Assembly: GCA_903917305.1 (NCBI GenBank)
Contig: CAIXAA010000320.1
Location: 1 to 6,244 of the forward strand
Length of the DNA stretch: 6,244 nucleotides
Origin: an uncultured Myxococcales bacterium
GTDB lineage: Bacteria > Myxococcota_A > UBA9042
Reading direction: 5' to 3'
A program made the translations under genes and the position numbers. Every line of letters starts with the position of its first letter. The stretch's first letter is position 1. This document shows, piece by piece, positions 1 through 6,244 of this stretch. The notes beneath the pieces were generated by a model, which was not told where the DNA came from, did no database searches, and worked only from the letters and a program-made list of their open reading frames with translations.

Positions 1-79
1 CGCTGCGGGCCCAAAGAGTTGCAGGATGCCGCGAAGCTGTCCATTCTTTGCGCGTTCGGTCCGCTTCGGGCCGCCGATC

Positions 80-84
80 GAGGA
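80..84 (+). promoter_or_regulatory. Ribosome binding site of the Cys-rich lipoprotein gene
   Basis: GAGGA lies 8 nt upstream of the ATG at 93. This Shine-Dalgarno match decides the start: the in-frame ATG at 48 has no comparable site and would put 15 mostly Arg/Ser residues ahead of the lipoprotein signal. The rest of the leader (1-79) shows no convincing promoter; the best -35/-10 candidate is weak. Confidence 0.75.
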
Positions 85-92
85 CCCTTGTC

Positions 93-1292
93 ATGACGCG
101 TTCCTGTTTCGCTTTGATCTGCTGCACTTGGCTCGCAGCATGCAGCTCCGATACCCTCCAACCCGTCGTTGGCTTGACGACCGCGGGCGACGTGAAGAGC
201 TCCCCCGATGGACAACTAGGCGATTCGCTGAGTGATATTGCGGCGGGCGCCGACGCCGCAGCGCCCGACACCGGCCCGTGCTCCGCCGACGTCTGTGGCA
301 GCGCCCCGGACGCGGCACCCGATGTGCCCGTCGCGACGGCAGACGCCGCAATCGACGCCGCTGCGGACGTCACCGCCAAGTACGGCGTGTGCTCCAACCT
401 CTTCCTGTGCACGGAAGTCGCCTGCGGCACCACCATGCCCAAGGGCTGCGCCCAGGTCTGCATCGACGCCGCCGGCCCCGAAGCGCAGGCGGAGTACCTG
501 CCCTTCAGCCTTTGCGTCGAGACGTACTGCCGCCAAGGCCTGTGCAACAACTCCAACGATCCCAATTGCATGGGCACGTGCTCCTGGCAGAAGTGCTACG
601 GCAAGCTGCTGCCCTGCGGCTCCGACGGCAAGTCCGGCGCCGCCACCTGCGACGCGATGATCACCTGCTACGACAAGTGCGCCAACGCCGCGCCGCAGTG
701 CATGTTCGACTGCTACGCGACGCTGAGCGCTGCGGCGCAGTCCGACTACCAGGCGATGAACGACTGCTTCGTCGCCGCCGGCGGCACGGATCCCGGCAAG
801 AGCTGCCCCGACCAGCTGTTCAAGTGCATCGCCGGCGGCAAGAGCGGCGCGAAAACCTGCCTTGATACGCTGATTTGCACCGACACCTGCAACAGCCTGG
901 CCGACAGCGCCAAGTTCGGCTGCATCGCCGCGTGCTACGAGCAGGCGACGGTCGCCGACCAAAAGACGTTCCTCGCCGTCTCCAAGTGCCTGAATGGCAC
1001 GAGCACGGCCACTTGCTCAGACGACATCGTGACTTGCACCAACCCGACCGGCGCCAAGAACTGCCTGGACGTGATCAGCTGCGTCGATCCGTGCAAGGCT
1101 ACCGGCAAGAGCGAAGGGGTCTGCTTCTTTACCTGCATGAGCCAGGCGTCCAAGCCGGAAGCCAAGAAGTTCGTGGACTTGTTGATGTGCGTCGGCAGCC
1201 AGTGCGCCTCCTGCAACAAGGACAAGACGTGCGAGGATGCGTGCACGAAGTCCAAGTGCCAGGCGCAGCTCAATGGCTGCCTGGGCCAGTAG
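93..1292 (+). CDS. Cys-rich repeat lipoprotein, function unknown
   Basis: Predicted surface or outer-membrane lipoprotein of 399 residues; I do not recognise a named family and propose no activity. Residues 1-17 form a lipoprotein signal peptide (MTRSCFALICCTWLAAC) with lipobox L14-A15-A16-C17. Serine at +2 means there is no inner-membrane retention Asp. Residues 18-99 are a low-complexity stalk rich in Ala, Asp and Pro with one small pair, C63/C68. Residues 100-399 hold 40 cysteines, an even number compatible with disulfides in the periplasm or at the surface. Four related cores (100-141, 186-225, 256-299, 324-366) share C-x5-C-x3/4-C-x6-10-C-x3-C-x17-C. The last three are preceded by C-x6-C, giving 8-Cys modules. 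The protein ends just after a fourth C-x6-C (C389, C396), as if the final module were cut short. Start chosen from the GAGGA site and the signal peptide. The gene stands alone on its strand here, convergent with the hydrolase gene. Stalk plus Cys modules recalls secreted proteins of myxobacteria and relatives, possibly adhesive or structural (inference). Confidence 0.9.
   Translation: MTRSCFALICCTWLAACSSDTLQPVVGLTTAGDVKSSPDGQLGDSLSDIAAGADAAAPDTGPCSADVCGSAPDAAPDVPVATADAAIDAAADVTAKYGVCSNLFLCTEVACGTTMPKGCAQVCIDAAGPEAQAEYLPFSLCVETYCRQGLCNNSNDPNCMGTCSWQKCYGKLLPCGSDGKSGAATCDAMITCYDKCANAAPQCMFDCYATLSAAAQSDYQAMNDCFVAAGGTDPGKSCPDQLFKCIAGGKSGAKTCLDTLICTDTCNSLADSAKFGCIAACYEQATVADQKTFLAVSKCLNGTSTATCSDDIVTCTNPTGAKNCLDVISCVDPCKATGKSEGVCFFTCMSQASKPEAKKFVDLLMCVGSQCASCNKDKTCEDACTKSKCQAQLNGCLGQ
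390..1280 (+). repeat. Protein-level tandem Cys modules, period about 70 residues
   Basis: Aligning by cysteine gives modules at 390-515 (6 Cys, lacking the leading pair), 594-767, 804-989 and 1014-1190 (8 Cys each). The leading C-x6-C pairs start at residues 168, 238, 308 and 389, so the first three are exactly 70 residues apart. The segment C-x3-C-x4-C-x6-C occurs at residues 159-175 and again at 380-396. This suggests that the inter-module region after the first core was duplicated at the C-terminus. The DNA copies are well diverged apart from short stretches around Gly-Lys-Ser-Gly-Ala, so the expansion is old rather than recent. Confidence 0.85.
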
Positions 1293-1302
1293 TCCGGCTA
1301 CT
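1259..1302. other. Two adjacent inverted repeats at the convergent gene ends
   Basis: The first repeat pairs CCAGG-CAGC (1259-1269, with a 2-nt bulge CG at 1264-1265) with GCTG-CCTGG (1276-1284) around the loop TCAATG. The second pairs AGTAG (1288-1292) with CTACT (1298-1302) around TCCGG. The second contains both stop codons, which by themselves supply three of its five pairs. Neither is followed by a T-tract on either strand, so a classical intrinsic terminator is not supported. A U-less terminator or pause site for the two converging transcripts is possible. Confidence 0.25.
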
Positions 1303-4300
1303 CCCGCGCTGGCGGCACCGGCGGGACGTCGCCGCAAGTCCAGGTATTCTGGCAGTCTTTCAGCTCCCAGACCTTGCCGCCGGACTGCAGGAACTTGACC
1401 ATCCCCTCGAGCGCCAGCGCGCCGTGATCGAAGATGTCGCCCTTGGCGGCGCGCACGCACAGCGGCTCCTTGGCGTTCGCCGGATCCTTGCACTGCGCGA
1501 GGATGCGGTCGGTCTGCTCCCCAGGGAAGTCGAGGTCGTGCTTGCCGGTCGGCCGCACGTACGGCCAGAAACCGCCTGAAATTCCGCCCTTGCCATCATC
1601 CTTGATCGCGAACTTGTGCATCGGCGTGGACAGCCGCGGCGCCCAGTAGCCGTCGTAGCCCAGCGGATACGGCGTCTCGGTCCCCGTCGCCGTCAGCGTC
1701 GCCGAGCCCGACAGATCCTCGGGGTCGAACAGCACGCCATCGCCGGCCGGCGTCACGAAATGCTTCATCAGATCGACGGCTTCCAGCACCCAGTTGTCGA
1801 TCAGCACCTGATTGGCCGTGCGGTTGTTCCACTCCGCGTGCTTGGTCTTGAAGTCCAGCCAGCCCGCGGCGCGCGCGATGCTCGTCCCCGTCGACGCCGG
1901 CACGTTCATGTCGCCAATCGTTGAAATCACGACGGTATGCGTGTTCACCACCTCGCCCGTCGCGTACTTCTGCTCGCCGCTCAGCGCCCGCACCATCGCC
2001 ACCGCCGGATCCGCCGGATCGGCGACCATCTGGCCAAAGCCCATCATCCTGCGCAGTTCCGGCCGGGCGCGGTGGAGGCCCATGCCCTCGGCGATCGGCG
2101 AGAGCGCATCGCCCTTCTTGAAGTTCAAGTGCTCGGACTGGAAGTGGTAGTTGACGTCGACCCCGAACTTGTCGATGGTCTGCACCGGCTTGACGCCCGG
2201 CTTGAGCTTGCACGCCTTGCCTTTTTCTTCATCCCGCACGCCGACTTGGAACGCGTTGCCGGTGTAGAACGTGAGCCGGTGCTGCTGCGGCGGCAGGCCT
2301 TCGCGGTCCAGGCGCAGCACGTCCGACGCGAGCCCGACGCGGAAGCTGCCGCCCTGCCGGATGACCGCGCAGTCATACTCGCCATTGCTCAGGTTTTCGG
2401 CCAGTACCGTGTCGCCGGGCGCCATCGCCGCCATCGTCGCGACCGGCTCGCGGCCGGTGCCGTTGAGGTGCGGCACCACCGCCTTGACGGTGATGGCGCC
2501 GTTCTCCGGATAGCCGATGTAGAGCGGCCCCATGACGCGCAGCATCACCGCCTCGCGCACGCCGCCTTGCAGCGAGCGCACGCCGACGTCGGTCAAGCCG
2601 CCGCCCGCGCAAACTGGAATGACGGCGCTGGCTTGCGGTTCAAAGCCGCCCAGCATCGCCGACATCATGCCGCCCAGGGAGGAGCCGGTCATGCCGATCA
2701 CCGAGTCCTTGCCGCCGACGTCGATCACGCCGTCACCGTCGAAATCGCCCGCAATGTCGCTGGCATCGGTCTTGCCGTCGCCGTTCGAGTCGAAGTTCCA
2801 CGTCCTCTTGCCGTCGAACGCGCGGAAGATGCGGATGAGCTGCATGTAGTCGATCAGGCTCTGGCGCACGACGTCGCGGGTGTGGAAGAAGTAGGCGGTC
2901 CAGAAGTCGGCGCCGGGATCCTGGCGGCCGTCCAAGTCCTGGTCCCAGCTGCGGTTGTTCATGAGCGCGGCGAGGATGCCGGGGTAGCCCAGGCCGTCCA
3001 GCACGGTCTTGGCGATCTCCATGTCGCTCTCGCCGATGTCGATGCCGTGGCTGACGTCGTCGATGCACAGCGACGCCATGCCATGTCGCGCGAAATAGCC
3101 GGCAAATTGCGCAGTTGTCAGCTTGGAGCCGGTGTAGCCGTGGCCGATGATCGCGAGGCCGGCGGGCTTGCCATCCTTGCGCGGGCTGACCTCCTTGCGC
3201 GGCACGGCCATCCAGAACGTGACCAACTCCGGGTTCGCCGGGGCCGCAATGCGGTCCATGTCGGGCGGCCAGGTCATCTCGTTGTAGCTGAGGTAGTGGC
3301 CGGCGGCGTCCTTGCGCGGAAACAGCATCGGCGTGTTGTAGGAGCCAATCACGTGGTAGTCCACATACTTGAGTGACTCGATCGCGCGCTGGCCGAACAC
3401 CGTCTTGGGGTCCATGCCCAGTTCCTTGATCTGCATGCCGAGGATCGACAGCAGCTGCACCATCCGCTCGCCGCTGATGACGTAGAGGTTCGGCCCGACC
3501 TTGGCGCCCGAATCGTCGACCAGCTTGTCGTAGACCGCGTGCAACACCGCCATATCCGGCGGGTATTCGGTTGCCAGGTGCTTCTGCACGCCGTGGCCGT
3601 AGAGACCGTCGCGCACCGCCGTGATGTCGGTGTAGATGGAGCCGGTCGTGAAGGTCCAGGCAAACGCGACGTCGTCCACGCCAAGTCCGCCCAGCTCGGT
3701 CGGTTTCTTGCCCAGCAGCTCCACCAGCGGCGCCAGCGCCTCGGTCTGCGCCGCGTGGTTCACGAAGGGATACGGCGAACCCACCGGCTGGCCGCCCGCG
3801 TCCTTCAAGCGGCGCGTCACGACGACGGCATAGGTCGTCCGCTCGCGCAGCGGCCGCATCGGTCGCAAAATCAAGGTGTTGGTCTCGCGCTCGTAGAAGT
3901 ACATCAGCGCCCGCGAGCGCGACTCCAGGTCCGGCTGGTTCGGCGCCTTGCCCGGCAGGTAGTTCGGCACGTCGAGCAAGCCGTCGAGGTCCGTGTCTTC
4001 GCCTTCGTCGAGCTTGCCGTTGCCGTTCTTGTCCTCGTTCTCTTCCTCGAACTGCAGCGAGAGCGTGTTGCCGCGCGCGTCGTTCTCCCAGTACCCGTTG
4101 AGATCCTTCAAGGTCACCGGGAAGTTGCCGTTGCCGACGTCCAGCGCCGCGGGCCTGCCATACGTCGACGATCCCTTCGTAATGTCGATGACATAGACGA
4201 CGTCGTTCTCGAACGCGTAGTCGTCGTTCCACTGCGCGGAGATGATGCCAGGCAGGTCGACGAGGCCGGTAAACGGAATCGAAATCGGCTGATACACGCC

Positions 4301-4588
4301 CCAGCCGTCCAGGTCGTCGATCTTCTGGCGCGTGATGCGCTCGAAGGAGGACGGCGCGATCATCGACGCGTTGATGCGCCGGTGCGTCGCGGAGTTGGCG
4401 TCCCAGCGCGTCGCGATGTCGTTGGGCAGCGGGATCTCCGGCAGCGGGCGGTGCTGGAAGTCCATGCGCACCGTGACGGCCGCCGACTTCGACGCGGCGA
4501 TGCCCGCGGCACCGTTCTCGCAAGCCGCGAGCGTCGCCATGCCCAGGCTGACAGCAAGAAAACCAAACAGCATTCGAAGGTTCCGCAT
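1298..4588 (-). CDS. Lipoprotein alpha/beta-hydrolase, VolA/surface-lipase-like
   Basis: Predicted outer-membrane or surface lipoprotein esterase/lipase, 1096 residues. Residues 1-23 are a lipoprotein signal peptide with lipobox L20-A21-A22-C23. Residues about 42-115 (IPLPND at 52-57, DGWG at 94-97) resemble the N-terminal domain of bacterial virulence-factor lipases such as Vibrio VolA, recalled without a search. An Ig-like beta region runs to about 275. The hydrolase core has an oxyanion-type HGY at 483-485 and nucleophile elbow G-S-S637-L-G at 635-639. Likely acid and base are D893 (GDMNVP, 892-897) and H1055 (DHG), which would complete the triad. Five EF-hand-like Asp loops start at 186, 198, 549, 600 and 615; the last pair sits just before the nucleophile. 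C1033/C1044 and C1079/C1085 are probable disulfides. The roughly 250 residues between elbow and acid are long for this fold and may be a lid or binding domain. The ATG at 4588 is chosen over the in-frame ATG at 4720, which lies inside the upstream gene and would bury the signal peptide. It is second in an operon, 2 nt after the barrel gene. Substrate unknown; a lipid ester is the best guess. Confidence 0.85.
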   Translation of the reverse strand: MRNLRMLFGFLAVSLGMATLAACENGAAGIAASKSAAVTVRMDFQHRPLPEIPLPNDIATRWDANSATHRRINASMIAPSSFERITRQKIDDLDGWGVYQPISIPFTGLVDLPGIISAQWNDDYAFENDVVYVIDITKGSSTYGRPAALDVGNGNFPVTLKDLNGYWENDARGNTLSLQFEEENEDKNGNGKLDEGEDTDLDGLLDVPNYLPGKAPNQPDLESRSRALMYFYERETNTLILRPMRPLRERTTYAVVVTRRLKDAGGQPVGSPYPFVNHAAQTEALAPLVELLGKKPTELGGLGVDDVAFAWTFTTGSIYTDITAVRDGLYGHGVQKHLATEYPPDMAVLHAVYDKLVDDSGAKVGPNLYVISGERMVQLLSILGMQIKELGMDPKTVFGQRAIESLKYVDYHVIGSYNTPMLFPRKDAAGHYLSYNEMTWPPDMDRIAAPANPELVTFWMAVPRKEVSPRKDGKPAGLAIIGHGYTGSKLTTAQFAGYFARHGMASLCIDDVSHGIDIGESDMEIAKTVLDGLGYPGILAALMNNRSWDQDLDGRQDPGADFWTAYFFHTRDVVRQSLIDYMQLIRIFRAFDGKRTWNFDSNGDGKTDASDIAGDFDGDGVIDVGGKDSVIGMTGSSLGGMMSAMLGGFEPQASAVIPVCAGGGLTDVGVRSLQGGVREAVMLRVMGPLYIGYPENGAITVKAVVPHLNGTGREPVATMAAMAPGDTVLAENLSNGEYDCAVIRQGGSFRVGLASDVLRLDREGLPPQQHRLTFYTGNAFQVGVRDEEKGKACKLKPGVKPVQTIDKFGVDVNYHFQSEHLNFKKGDALSPIAEGMGLHRARPELRRMMGFGQMVADPADPAVAMVRALSGEQKYATGEVVNTHTVVISTIGDMNVPASTGTSIARAAGWLDFKTKHAEWNNRTANQVLIDNWVLEAVDLMKHFVTPAGDGVLFDPEDLSGSATLTATGTETPYPLGYDGYWAPRLSTPMHKFAIKDDGKGGISGGFWPYVRPTGKHDLDFPGEQTDRILAQCKDPANAKEPLCVRAAKGDIFDHGALALEGMVKFLQSGGKVWELKDCQNTWTCGDVPPVPPARE
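2711..2791 (-). other. Paired EF-hand/dockerin-like calcium loops beside the active site
   Basis: Encodes residues 600-626 of the hydrolase. Two loops, DSNGDGKTDASD and DFDGDGVIDVGG, match the D-x-[DN]-x-D-G-x-[TI] pattern of EF-hand-type calcium sites. They are 15 residues apart start to start and end 11 residues before the nucleophile Ser637. Calcium binding is inferred from the motif only. Confidence 0.65.
2909..2944 (-). other. Single Asp-rich calcium-type loop in the hydrolase
   Basis: Encodes residues 549-560, DQDLDGRQDPGA. It has the D-x-D-x-D-G core but no acidic residue at position 12, so it is a weaker EF-hand match than the paired loops. It lies in the insertion between the HGY oxyanion motif and the nucleophile elbow. 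Confidence 0.5.
3962..4033 (-). other. Tandem Asp-rich calcium-type loops in the N-terminal region
   Basis: Encodes residues 186-209 of the hydrolase, two back-to-back 12-residue loops: DKNGNGKLDEGE, a full EF-hand loop pattern with Glu at position 12, and DTDLDGLLDVPN. They follow an acidic stretch (EEENE at 181-185) and resemble thrombospondin-type-3 or dockerin calcium repeats. Confidence 0.65.
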
Positions 4589-4600
4589 GGCTACCGTCCC
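4589..4600 (-). promoter_or_regulatory. Stop-start coupling junction with weak ribosome binding site
   Basis: On the minus strand the sequence reads GGGACGG, then TAG (stop of the barrel gene), CC, then ATG of the hydrolase. GGGA is a mediocre Shine-Dalgarno match about 8 nt from the ATG. With only 2 nt between stop and start, terminating ribosomes probably re-initiate, so hydrolase synthesis would depend on translation of the barrel gene. Confidence 0.5.
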
Positions 4601-6225
4601 AGGAGGCTGAGGGTCAGGCGCGTGGCCTGCACCGGATCGCTGTTGCCGTCGGGGCCTTGAATGGCGGCGCCGGGCAGCAGCACGCCGTACTCGAGCGCGA
4701 GCTGCACCATGCTGCGCCACGGACCGGGCAGGTGCATCTGGCCGCGCACGCCGACGTCGAACTCCGTGCCGAGCACGCGGCTGTTGCCGGAGTCGCCGTT
4801 CAGGTAGTTGCGCGGATAGCCGCCGCCGTAAACGCGAGTGTTGTAGGGGTCATAGACGCGCGACGGCGAGAAGGCGAACAGCGCGCCGCCGTAGATCTCG
4901 ATGTGGTCGGTCACGCGGTAGCCGATCTTCGGGAAGATGGTCGCGGCGTTGAAGATCGAGCCGTCGCTGGCGAGGCGATCGAGATCCTCCGCGGGCTTGC
5001 CGACGAGGTTGGGATTCGAGGCCTGCAGGCGCGAACGGCCGGTCTGCCACGCCAGCACGCGCTCGAACAACACGAGGCCCTGGCGCACGTTGCGGTCGGC
5101 GTGGAAGGCGGTCAGCTTGCCGTCGTCCAGGTTGTCATCGCCGCTGAAATAACCGCCGTCGAGCTGCAGCGTCATGCCCGGCATCACGCCGGCCCAGGAC
5201 AGCCGGCCCATGGCGCCCAGCTGCGCGATGTCGTGCGTCGGATGATCCGGCGTCGGGCTCAGCGTCGTGTCGCCGGTGATCCACGCGCACTCCGCCTCGA
5301 GCCGCATGCCATTGCGCGCCGCGTCGCGGTAGTCGAAGTCGAGCGCGCCGTCGAGCACGCCGACCTTGAGCGTCTTGCCGTCATCCTGGTGCTGGTCGCG
5401 GTAGGCGCCGTAGAAGCCGGCCCAACGCTGCTTGTCGAGGTAGAGCTTGGTGGCGAACGAGTACTGGTTGGCCTTCTGGTTGGCGCCGGTGAGCGTGTCG
5501 TCGTCGATCACGCTGTCCGCCGAGGCGGAGACCAGCCAGCCGCGCAGCGGGCTGTCCTTGTCCTCGGCGAAGGGCATGGCGTAGACCTGGACGCGGGCGA
5601 CGCGATCGCCGCTGCGGCCGAGCGAGAACCAGTCGTTGCGGTCGACGGTGCGGCCGGCGCCCCCGTCGTTGGCGACCAGGCCCATGCCCCAGTGCGACGT
5701 CATCAGGCCGGCCTTGATGCCCACCGTCTTGCCGTAGTGCACGCCGATCCAGGCATCCTGCGGAATCATCGTCTCCAGCCGCTGGTCGGGCAGCTTGTCG
5801 CCGAGCGTGGCCAGCGTGCGGCCGAGCACGGTGCCATCGACGACGTCGAAGCCGAGCGCCGCGTCGAGCACCCAGCGATCGCCGGGGGAGGCGACCCTGG
5901 CGTCCAAGTGCGCGCGCAGCCTGGACGACAGCGTGGGGTCGGAGCTGGAGCGACCGCCTTGGCTGTCGACCGCGAAGGCTGTGGTGCGCTGTCCGGAGGC
6001 GTAGCCGCCGATGCCCAGGCCGATCACGGCCGTACCCTTGCCAGCATCCGCAGTTGGCGCAGTCGGGGCGGCAGGCAGGGCGACGGCGGCCGGCTCCGCG
6101 GGCTGGGCCATCGCGGGGGCGCTGGCCAGCGTGAGCGCCGCCGCGAGCGCTGCGCACAGCCGCTGGCCGAGAGTCCCGGGCAGGCGCCGGTGCCGCCGTC
6201 GATCGTGCTGTAGCTGTGCGGACAT
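4591..6225 (-). CDS. Predicted outer-membrane beta-barrel (porin-like) protein
   Basis: Likely outer-membrane channel or anchor of 544 residues. Residues 1-40 are a Sec signal peptide: a long basic n-region (RRRHRR at 9-14), a hydrophobic Ala/Leu core at 23-36 and an AMA cleavage site before Q41. Residues 41-61 are an Ala/Pro linker. From about 62 on the chain alternates polar and hydrophobic residues with many Gly and aromatic residues and Asp-rich loops, as in a transmembrane barrel; examples are 117-128, 258-275, 351-360, 382-393 and 484-497. Notable segments are SHWGMG (177-182) and DRNVRQGLVLFERVLAW (377-393), which remind me of alginate-export-type or related porin families, but I cannot assign a family. 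No FadL signature is visible. The C-terminus (LTLSLLGR) lacks the usual terminal Phe/Trp of a BAM signal. It is the first gene of the operon within the window, with GGGAG 7 nt before the ATG, and is coupled to the lipoprotein hydrolase downstream. It could form the export or uptake route for that enzyme's substrate or product (inference). Confidence 0.8.
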   Translation of the reverse strand: MSAQLQHDRRRHRRLPGTLGQRLCAALAAALTLASAPAMAQPAEPAAVALPAAPTAPTADAGKGTAVIGLGIGGYASGQRTTAFAVDSQGGRSSSDPTLSSRLRAHLDARVASPGDRWVLDAALGFDVVDGTVLGRTLATLGDKLPDQRLETMIPQDAWIGVHYGKTVGIKAGLMTSHWGMGLVANDGGAGRTVDRNDWFSLGRSGDRVARVQVYAMPFAEDKDSPLRGWLVSASADSVIDDDTLTGANQKANQYSFATKLYLDKQRWAGFYGAYRDQHQDDGKTLKVGVLDGALDFDYRDAARNGMRLEAECAWITGDTTLSPTPDHPTHDIAQLGAMGRLSWAGVMPGMTLQLDGGYFSGDDNLDDGKLTAFHADRNVRQGLVLFERVLAWQTGRSRLQASNPNLVGKPAEDLDRLASDGSIFNAATIFPKIGYRVTDHIEIYGGALFAFSPSRVYDPYNTRVYGGGYPRNYLNGDSGNSRVLGTEFDVGVRGQMHLPGPWRSMVQLALEYGVLLPGAAIQGPDGNSDPVQATRLTLSLLGR

Positions 6226-6232
6226 GCAAGGA

Positions 6233-6237
6233 CTCCC
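6233..6237 (-). promoter_or_regulatory. Ribosome binding site of the barrel gene
   Basis: GGGAG on the minus strand lies 7 nt before the ATG at 6225 and supports that start. Only 19 nt of leader fall inside the window, so the promoter and any upstream operon member cannot be seen. Confidence 0.7.
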
Positions 6238-6244
6238 GCGGCGC

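Noticed and set aside
19..47. Possible promoter TTGCAG - 17 nt - CATTCT upstream of the Cys-rich lipoprotein gene
   Set aside because: The -10 matches the consensus at only three of six positions, and sigma-70 consensus is unreliable in GC-rich lineages; not strong enough to annotate.
48..92. Upstream in-frame ATG extending the Cys-rich lipoprotein by 15 residues
   Set aside because: It lacks a good ribosome site and would displace the lipoprotein signal from the N-terminus; the ATG at 93 has GAGGA at ideal spacing.
216..962. 248-residue minus-strand frame opposite the Cys-rich lipoprotein gene
   Set aside because: Low-complexity Ala/Gly/Val/Arg composition typical of an antisense shadow; the plus-strand frame has a lipobox, a ribosome site and periodic cysteines.
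1340..1352. CCAG-GTATT-CTGG hairpin downstream of the Cys-rich lipoprotein gene
   Set aside because: Only a 4-bp stem with no T-run, inside the codons for the C-terminal Cys pair of the hydrolase; chance is sufficient explanation.
4589..4720. In-frame upstream ATG at 4720 extending the hydrolase by 44 residues
   Set aside because: The extension is an Arg/Ala/Pro-rich shadow inside the barrel gene and would bury the lipoprotein signal peptide.
4657..6213. 518-residue open frame on the plus strand opposite the barrel gene, and similar long ones at 1937-3376 and 3539-4660
   Set aside because: Their translations are dominated by Ala, Val, Arg and His with no signal peptide or motif. They are expected from the high third-position GC of the minus-strand genes, whose products have clear signal peptides and motifs.
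4591..6225. Calling the barrel a FadL homologue by analogy with the VolA-FadL operon
   Set aside because: I see no FadL-type N-terminal hatch sequence or NPA motif; the operon analogy alone does not support the name.

Overview
The window is GC-rich bacterial DNA, almost fully coding, with three genes. All three products carry export signals for the cell envelope of a diderm (Gram-negative) bacterium: two lipoprotein signal peptides and one Sec signal peptide leading into a likely outer-membrane beta-barrel. Very high third-position GC, a large cysteine-repeat lipoprotein with an Ala/Asp/Pro-rich stalk, and a long lipoprotein hydrolase with Asp-rich calcium-type loops together suggest Myxococcota, Bradymonadota or a related delta-proteobacterial lineage. 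This placement is inferred from protein style; the window has no marker gene or rRNA.

Layout: positions 1-92 are a short leader with a good ribosome binding site. Positions 93-1292 (+) encode a 399-residue Cys-rich lipoprotein. Its C-terminal 300 residues hold 40 cysteines in a module that repeats about every 70 residues. Its stop faces the stop of the next gene across only 5 bp. Positions 1298-4588 (-) encode a 1096-residue lipoprotein with an alpha/beta-hydrolase fold and an N-terminal region resembling that of bacterial surface lipases of the VolA / 'bacterial virulence factor lipase' type. Positions 4591-6225 (-) encode a 544-residue outer-membrane barrel-like protein. The barrel gene is upstream of the hydrolase gene in the same transcript, and only 2 nt separate its stop codon from the hydrolase start codon, so the two are very probably co-translated.

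Working model (inference): the barrel protein and the lipoprotein hydrolase form an outer-membrane pair. The hydrolase would cleave an ester-type substrate, possibly a lipid, and the barrel would form a channel or anchor. The organisation recalls the Vibrio VolA lipoprotein encoded next to a FadL-type channel, although this barrel shows no FadL signature. The convergent Cys-rich lipoprotein is a separate transcription unit and no functional link can be shown from sequence alone. I saw no tRNA, rRNA, CRISPR array, insertion sequence, phage gene or frameshifted gene.
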